A stretch of DNA of 45,779 bases from Methylobacterium sp. J-088 (lineage in GTDB: Bacteria; Pseudomonadota; Alphaproteobacteria; Rhizobiales; Beijerinckiaceae), in contig NZ_JAKSYH010000280.1 of NCBI RefSeq assembly GCF_022829295.1, positions 1-45,779 of the forward strand. The letters run 5' to 3'. The position numbers were made by a program, and so were the translations under genes. Below are positions 41,195-45,779 of the stretch, one piece after another. Every line of letters starts with the position of its first letter. The first letter of the stretch is position 1. Under the pieces are notes generated by a model that worked only from the letters and a program-made list of their open reading frames with translations, was not told the origin of the DNA and ran no database searches.

Positions 41195-42667
41195 TCAGAC
41201 CGCCACGCGGTTCTGCTCCGCCTTGGCCGACACCGCGCTCCGCATGTGGGAGAATGCCTCGCCCACCATCAGCAGCGCCGGCCCATCGACGCCCGAAGCC
41301 TCCACCCGGTCGGCGAGGTCGGCGGCGGTGCCGCGCACGGCCTGCTGGTTCGGGCGGGTGGCGTTGAACACCAGCAGCGCCGGAGTTGCGGGAGCAAGCC
41401 CCTCCTCCACCGCACGGGCCAACAGCGCCCGCAGCGTGCGCTTGGGCATATAAACCACCGTGGTGACGCTCGGATCGGCAAGCGCCCCCCAGTTCAGGTC
41501 GTCCGGCAGGGCGCCGCGGCGGTCGTGTCCGGTCACGAACTGGAGGCGGCGGGCCGCGTCGCGATGGGTCAGCGAAACGCCCAACGCCGCCGCCGCGCCC
41601 TGCGCCGCCGAGACGCCTGGCACCACCGTGACCGGAATGCCGGCAGCCCGGCAGGCCTCGATCTCCTCGCCGGCCCGGCCGAAGACCAGCGGATCACCGG
41701 ATTTCAGACGCACCACCTGCTTGCCCGAGCGGGCGAGCTGCACCATCAGCGCGTTGATGTCGTCCTGGCGGCAGGACGGGCCGTGGCCGGTCTTGCCGAC
41801 CAGCATGGTGCGGGCCTCGCGGCGGGCGTAGTCCAGGATCTCGGGGGCGACGAGGTCGTCGTACAGGATCACATCGGCGTTGCGCAGAGCCCGCAGCGCC
41901 TTGAGGGTCAGGAGCTCCGCGTCACCCGGGCCAGCGCCGACCAGCGTCACCGCTCCGCCTTTCGGCGCGGCCTCGGTTTCGCCGAGCAACTCGGTAAGGT
42001 CCGCGTCGGTCGGCGCCCGGTCGGGCTCTGCGAAGGCGCGGTCGGTGAACCGCTCCCAGAAGGCGCGCCGCTCCGCAAAGCCATGGAAGCGCGCCGTCAC
42101 GCCGTCCCGCCAGTCGCGGGCCGCGCCCATCCAGCGGGCGAATCCACGGGGCAGCATCGCCTCGATTCGGGCGCGCACGGTCTGGCCGAAGACCGGGGCG
42201 GCACCCTCCGTCGAGATGCCCACCACCAGCGGTGAGCGATTGACGATGGCGCCGAACTTCACGTCACAGAGATGCGGCCGGTCGACCGCATTCACGATCG
42301 CGCCGGTACCGCGGGCGGCCGCCACGAAGGCGACGCACTCTGTCTCGTCTTCCATCGCGCCGATGCAGAAGGCCGAGCCCCACAGGTCGTCGGGGGTCCA
42401 GGCACGTTCGTGCAGCACCACCTGCCCGTCGACGATCTCACCCGGGACCGCGCGCAGCTCCTCGCTGGGCTCGGGGGCGTAGACGTCGACATGGGCGCCG
42501 GCGGCGGCGAGCAGCTTCACCTTCCAGGGCGCGCCGCCGGAGGAGCCGGCGAGCACGACCCGCTTGCCGCGCAGGGGCACGAAGACGGGCAGCACCGCCA
42601 GCGGCTCCAGACCGGCGGCTTTGGTCTCGCGGGGCGCGCGGGCCGCGCGCAGGGGGGTCTCGGTCAC
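41195..42667 (-). CDS. cysG: Siroheme synthase (fused dehydrogenase/ferrochelatase and uroporphyrinogen-III methyltransferase)
   Basis: CysG makes siroheme, the cofactor of assimilatory nitrite and sulfite reductases. The N-terminal part (LPVFVPLRGKRVVLAGSSGG, then AIVNAVDRPHLCDVKFGAIV) is the precorrin-2 dehydrogenase/ferrochelatase. The C-terminal SUMT domain shows VTLVGAGPGDAELLTLKALR and VVRLKSGDPLVFGRAGEEIE. The NAD-binding loop (GSSGGAPWK) departs from the common GGGxVA form. Start taken as GTG 42667, with AGGACAGG upstream; GTG 42709 is the alternative. It follows nasA with about 107 bases between; it supplies siroheme for nitrite reduction after nitrate reduction. Confidence 0.92.
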   Translation of the reverse strand: MTETPLRAARAPRETKAAGLEPLAVLPVFVPLRGKRVVLAGSSGGAPWKVKLLAAAGAHVDVYAPEPSEELRAVPGEIVDGQVVLHERAWTPDDLWGSAFCIGAMEDETECVAFVAAARGTGAIVNAVDRPHLCDVKFGAIVNRSPLVVGISTEGAAPVFGQTVRARIEAMLPRGFARWMGAARDWRDGVTARFHGFAERRAFWERFTDRAFAEPDRAPTDADLTELLGETEAAPKGGAVTLVGAGPGDAELLTLKALRALRNADVILYDDLVAPEILDYARREARTMLVGKTGHGPSCRQDDINALMVQLARSGKQVVRLKSGDPLVFGRAGEEIEACRAAGIPVTVVPGVSAAQGAAAALGVSLTHRDAARRLQFVTGHDRRGALPDDLNWGALADPSVTTVVYMPKRTLRALLARAVEEGLAPATPALLVFNATRPNQQAVRGTAADLADRVEASGVDGPALLMVGEAFSHMRSAVSAKAEQNRVAV

Positions 42668-42774
42668 GGGCCTGTCCTGAATCGTCTCGAACCGGCCTCT
42701 CCCGTCCACACCTCAGGAAAAGGTGATCGGGTTGGACGGGCCGGTCTGTCCTCGCACCGGAGTGTATCAGACAA

Positions 42775-45471
42775 TCACGCCGCGCGGGCGGTCTGCCCGG
42801 CCAGCATCTTGCGGATCTCCGGTATGCAAGACCCGCAATTCGTTCCGGCCTTGCAGACGGCACCCACCGCCTCCACCGATCCGGCGCCCGCCGCGATGGT
42901 GGCAGCGATCACGTCGGCGCCGACGCCGTGGCAGGCGCAGACCACCGGGCCCGCTGATGCGGTGGCGGCACGCCCCGAGAGCAGCGCGAGGCGCTCGGGC
43001 GTCTCGGGCTCCTCTGCGGCGAACAGGGCCTTGGCAGCCTCCCAGTCGGGGCTCGCACCGGCGGGCGCGTAGGCAAGGCTGGCGACGAGGCGCGTGCCGT
43101 CATAGACCGCGCAGCGGTAGCGGTCGCGGGCGTGGTCGGCGTACTCAGCCAGCTCGCAGCCCCGCAGCGCTTCGCTCTGGATCAGCCCGCGCACCATCAT
43201 GGCGACGGCCCGGGAGCTGTCCTGGGTGGCGAACTGCACACCCCAGCCGCCGGTGATCGCCGCCCGCGCCCACCACCAACCCTCCGGCAGCGCCACCTGC
43301 GCCCGGGACAGCAGGAAGCCTCGGGCGCGATAGGCCACCGGAGCGATCAGGGCCGGCGTCGCCTTCAGCTCCGGTTGGCCGGAAACCGGATCCGGCATGC
43401 CGCGTACCAGGGCGCCGACCCGGGCCTTCGACGCGAAGGCGCCGCCCCAGTGCATCGGCATAAATAGGTTGCCCCGCACCACCGTGTCGGTGACCGTCAC
43501 CTCCAGCTCAACCTCGCCGTGCTCGCTGGCGAGCCGCGCGATGCCGCCATCCGTGAGCCCGTACGCGGCTGCGTCGTCCGGATGCACCTCGACGAACGGG
43601 ACGGCGCGGTGGGCGGAGAGGCGCTGGCTCTTCCCGGTGCGTGTCATCGTGTGCCAGTGATCGCGCACCCGGCCGGTGTTGAGCACGAAGGGGAATGCCT
43701 CCGACACCGCCAGCGCGAGGGCCGGAGGCTGCACGGCGACGAAGCGCGCGCGCTGGTCGAACGTGTAGAACCGCCCGTCACCGAACAGGCGCGCCTTGCC
43801 CTGCGGCGCGCCCCTCGGTCCCGATCGCTTCGGGATCGGCCATTGCACCGGCAGGTTCACGTCGTAGGCGGCGTCGCTGAGGTCTGTGAGCGCGCCGAGG
43901 TCGAAGTCGCGGGTGCCGTTGTTCTCGTAGGCCGAGAGCCCGGCATGCTCGCGGAAGATCGCGGCAGCGGAGTCGAACGCGAAGGCCCGGCCGTGGCCGA
44001 GCCGGCGGCCGACCTGCGCCAGCACCGCCCAGTCGGGCCGGGCCTCGCCTGGGCTTTGCAGGAACCGGCGCTGGCGCGAGATCCGGCGCTCGGAATTGGT
44101 GACCGTGCCGTCCTTCTCGCCCCAGGCCTGTGCGGGGAGCAGTACGGTGGTCTTGCCGAGACCCTGCGCAGTGTCCGAATCCGCCACCGCCTCGGAGACC
44201 ACGTACAGGTCGAGGCCGTGAAGTGCTTCCCGGATCATGTCGGCCCGCGGCATCGAGACCAGCGGATTGGTGCCCATCACCCACAGCGCCTTGATCTTGC
44301 CCCGCGCGACCGCCTCGAACAGCGCCACCGCCTTCATGCCCTCGCCGGTGATGATCCGCGGGGCGCCCCAATAGCGGCGCACCCGGTCGACCTCCTCGGG
44401 GGCGAAGTGCATGTGGGCAGCCAGCATGTTGGCGAGCCCGCCGACCTCGCGCCCACCCATGGCGTTGGGCTGGCCGGTGAGCGAGAACGGCCCGGCACCG
44501 GGCTGCCCGATCCGGCCGGTGATCAGGTGGCAGTTGATGATGCTGTTGCCCTTGTCGGTCCCCTGTGCCGATTGGTTCACCCCCTGCGAGAAGGCCGTGA
44601 CCACCCGGCGCGTGCCGGCGAACAGGGCGTAGAAGGCCGCGATCTCTGCCTCCGCCACGCCGGTGGCGGCAGCCACAGCGGTGACGTCCGGCGCAATCTG
44701 GCGGGCGCGGTCGAGGGCTGCATCGAGGCCGGCGGTATGGGCCTCCACGAAGGCGCGATCACGGAATCCGTTGTCGGCGAGGTAGACCAGCAAGCCCGAG
44801 AACAGCGCGGTGTCGGTCCCCGGCCGGATGCCCAGGAACAAGTCGGATTCCTGCGCGGTCTGGGTCCGGCGCGGATCGATGACGACGAACTTGGTGCCGC
44901 GGCGTTCCTTGGCATCGGCCATGCGGCGGAACAGGATCGGGTGGCACCACGCGGTGTTGGAGCCGACCAGCACGATCAAATCGGCCTCATCGAGATCCTC
45001 ATAGCAGCCCGGCACCGTGTCGGAGCCGAAGGCCCGGCGGTGGGCCGCCACCGCGCTCGACATGCACAGCCGCGAATTGGTGTCGACGTGCGGCGTGCCG
45101 ATGAAGCCCTTCGCGAGCTTGTTGGCGACGTAGTAATCCTCGGTGAGGAGCTGCCCGGAGAGGTAGAAGGCGATCGATTCCGGCCCGTGCTCCTCGGCGA
45201 CCGCGCTGAGCTTTTCCACGATCGTGTCGAGGGCCGCATCCCACGAGACCTGGCCGCCGTCGACCTGCGGGTGGAGCAGGCGGTTCTCCAGCGACAGGGT
45301 CTCGCCGAGCGCCGAGCCCTTCGAGCACAGGCGGCCGTAATTGGCCGGATGCTCGGAATCACCCGCGATGGCGGCGCCGCCCTGCCCGTCCGGGGTCACG
45401 AGCACGCCGCACCCGACCCCGCAATAGGGGCAGGTGGTCCGCACCGTCGGCGCCGCCGCAGGCTGGGTCAT
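42775..45471 (-). CDS. nasA: Assimilatory nitrate reductase catalytic subunit (NasA type) with C-terminal [2Fe-2S] domain
   Basis: Molybdenum enzyme (bis-MGD) reducing nitrate to nitrite, 898 aa, cytoplasmic (no signal peptide). The N-terminal [4Fe-4S] ligands are C14, C17, C21 and C49 (CPYCGVGC...RLCSKG). The MGD domains contain DTNSRLCMSSAV and LVGSNTAWCHPILFRRM, typical of NasA. At the end a BFD-like [2Fe-2S] domain is fused: C845, C847 then C879 and C882 (CACHG ... NCGSC). This extra cluster is found in a subgroup of NasA and serves electron entry. Neighbours are cysG downstream and a diflavin-reductase gene upstream, so an NADPH electron chain FAD/FMN to BFD cluster to [4Fe-4S] to Mo is likely. 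Confidence 0.95.
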   Translation of the reverse strand: MTQPAAAPTVRTTCPYCGVGCGVLVTPDGQGGAAIAGDSEHPANYGRLCSKGSALGETLSLENRLLHPQVDGGQVSWDAALDTIVEKLSAVAEEHGPESIAFYLSGQLLTEDYYVANKLAKGFIGTPHVDTNSRLCMSSAVAAHRRAFGSDTVPGCYEDLDEADLIVLVGSNTAWCHPILFRRMADAKERRGTKFVVIDPRRTQTAQESDLFLGIRPGTDTALFSGLLVYLADNGFRDRAFVEAHTAGLDAALDRARQIAPDVTAVAAATGVAEAEIAAFYALFAGTRRVVTAFSQGVNQSAQGTDKGNSIINCHLITGRIGQPGAGPFSLTGQPNAMGGREVGGLANMLAAHMHFAPEEVDRVRRYWGAPRIITGEGMKAVALFEAVARGKIKALWVMGTNPLVSMPRADMIREALHGLDLYVVSEAVADSDTAQGLGKTTVLLPAQAWGEKDGTVTNSERRISRQRRFLQSPGEARPDWAVLAQVGRRLGHGRAFAFDSAAAIFREHAGLSAYENNGTRDFDLGALTDLSDAAYDVNLPVQWPIPKRSGPRGAPQGKARLFGDGRFYTFDQRARFVAVQPPALALAVSEAFPFVLNTGRVRDHWHTMTRTGKSQRLSAHRAVPFVEVHPDDAAAYGLTDGGIARLASEHGEVELEVTVTDTVVRGNLFMPMHWGGAFASKARVGALVRGMPDPVSGQPELKATPALIAPVAYRARGFLLSRAQVALPEGWWWARAAITGGWGVQFATQDSSRAVAMMVRGLIQSEALRGCELAEYADHARDRYRCAVYDGTRLVASLAYAPAGASPDWEAAKALFAAEEPETPERLALLSGRAATASAGPVVCACHGVGADVIAATIAAGAGSVEAVGAVCKAGTNCGSCIPEIRKMLAGQTARAA

Positions 45472-45504
45472 GGATACAGTCCTCGAAGATTCGCGCCGCC
45501 GTTT

Positions 45505-45666
45505 CCCTCCCCCCTCTGCGGGGGAGGGTGGCCCCCGAAGGGGGTCGGGAGAGGGGGCGACGGTGACGGATGGAGCGCGGCCCGTCCCGTTGAGCCTTTT
45601 CCGGTACCCGGGTCCCCTCTCCCGCCCCGCCTCCGCGGGGCACCCTCCCCCGCAGAGGGGGGAGGG
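45505..45666. repeat. 26-base perfect inverted repeat between nasA and the diflavin reductase gene
   Basis: The left arm (45505-45530) begins CCCTCCCCCCTCTGCGGGGG and ends AGGGTG; its exact complement fills 45641-45666. Inside are shorter matching segments (GGGAGAGGGG and CCCCTCTCCC). The outer arms are also internally palindromic. It resembles the other GC-rich intergenic palindromes here but is a distinct family. It may form a large hairpin in the nas transcript. Confidence 0.8.
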
Positions 45667-45675
45667 TTTTGCCGC

Positions 45676-45779
45676 TCAGTACACGTCCGCCTGATACCGG
45701 CCGGCCTTCCTGAGCGCCGCGAGATATGCCACCGCGTCCTCCGGGCTCTTGCCCCCGTGCTGCGCCGCCACGTCGATGA
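45676..45779 (-). CDS. C-terminal end of a diflavin reductase (CysJ/sulfite reductase flavoprotein type)
   Basis: The last 34 residues of a gene that continues beyond the window end: ...DVAAQHGGKSPEDAVAYLAA followed by LRKAGRYQADVY and a stop. The ending RYQ-DVY and the helix 'GGxxxEDAxxYLxxLRxxxRYQxDVY' match the C-terminus of CysJ-like NADPH-flavin reductases. Located directly upstream of nasA on the same strand, it is probably the electron donor for nitrate reductase, replacing NasC. Assignment rests on a short tail, so it is moderate in certainty. Confidence 0.75.
   Translation of the reverse strand, partial: IDVAAQHGGKSPEDAVAYLAALRKAGRYQADVY

Overview
The window is about 45.8 kb of very GC-rich DNA (roughly two-thirds GC or more by eye), densely coding on both strands, with no plasmid, phage or insertion-sequence genes that I can recognise. 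Gene content and order (yajC-secD-secF followed by an Mth938-like and a phytoene-synthase-like gene, serS-surE-pcm, a DUF815 ATPase, tandem-domain universal stress protein, secreted porin) fit a Hyphomicrobiales alphaproteobacterium. Overall protein flavour and the short intergenic palindromes suggest Methylobacterium or a close relative. That genus call is inference from memory, not from a search.

Layout. 1-4.4 kb: end of a branched-chain amino-acid binding protein, then a four-gene polar amino-acid (glutamate/aspartate type) ABC transporter operon behind a good sigma-54-type promoter. 4.5-9 kb: a double gamma-carbonic-anhydrase-like protein, MoaE, a tiny membrane protein, an AI-2E family exporter and an amidase. 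9-15 kb: a block of exported proteins (extensin-like lipoprotein, a small secreted protein coupled to RNase T2, a porin), plus RlmJ, a small basic protein and a GNAT acetyltransferase. 15.2-23.6 kb: an NlpD-like LysM/M23 lipoprotein, two YidB-family genes flanking a small Cys-rich secreted protein, an alpha/beta hydrolase, then yajC-secD-secF and homologues of the mitochondrial complex I assembly factors NDUFAF3 and NDUFAF6. 23.6-29.2 kb: a small DUF6883/DUF4926-like pair, an inverted serS-surE-pcm operon whose serS carries a low-GC insertion, NTF2-like and OsmC proteins and a DUF815 ATPase. 29.2-41 kb: a TonB-dependent siderophore receptor with an Irr-box-like site, a CitE-like enzyme overlapping dUTPase, DUF429, Nudix, beta-carbonic anhydrase, DUF4142, an O-acyltransferase, a universal stress protein, a small exported protein, a HIT protein and NudC. 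41-45.8 kb: nitrate assimilation (cysG-type siroheme synthase, nasA-type nitrate reductase, and the end of a diflavin reductase).

How the parts work together. The transporter operon and the nitrate-assimilation genes both serve nitrogen acquisition, and MoaE helps make the molybdenum cofactor that the nitrate reductase needs. YajC-SecD-SecF drive protein export and membrane insertion, and the two genes behind them link that machinery to respiratory complex I assembly. Several nucleotide-sanitising enzymes (dUTPase, Nudix, HIT, NudC) lie within 10 kb.

Most notable items: (i) the tandem gamma-carbonic-anhydrase-like protein in which the three zinc histidines are split between the two halves, so that a complete site could form only between an N-half and a C-half; (ii) the secDF-NDUFAF3-NDUFAF6 operon; (iii) the low-GC insertion inside serS; (iv) the DUF6883/DUF4926-like pair at a synteny break; (v) a three-arm nested dyad in the porin leader. 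Several classes of palindromic intergenic repeats are also present.
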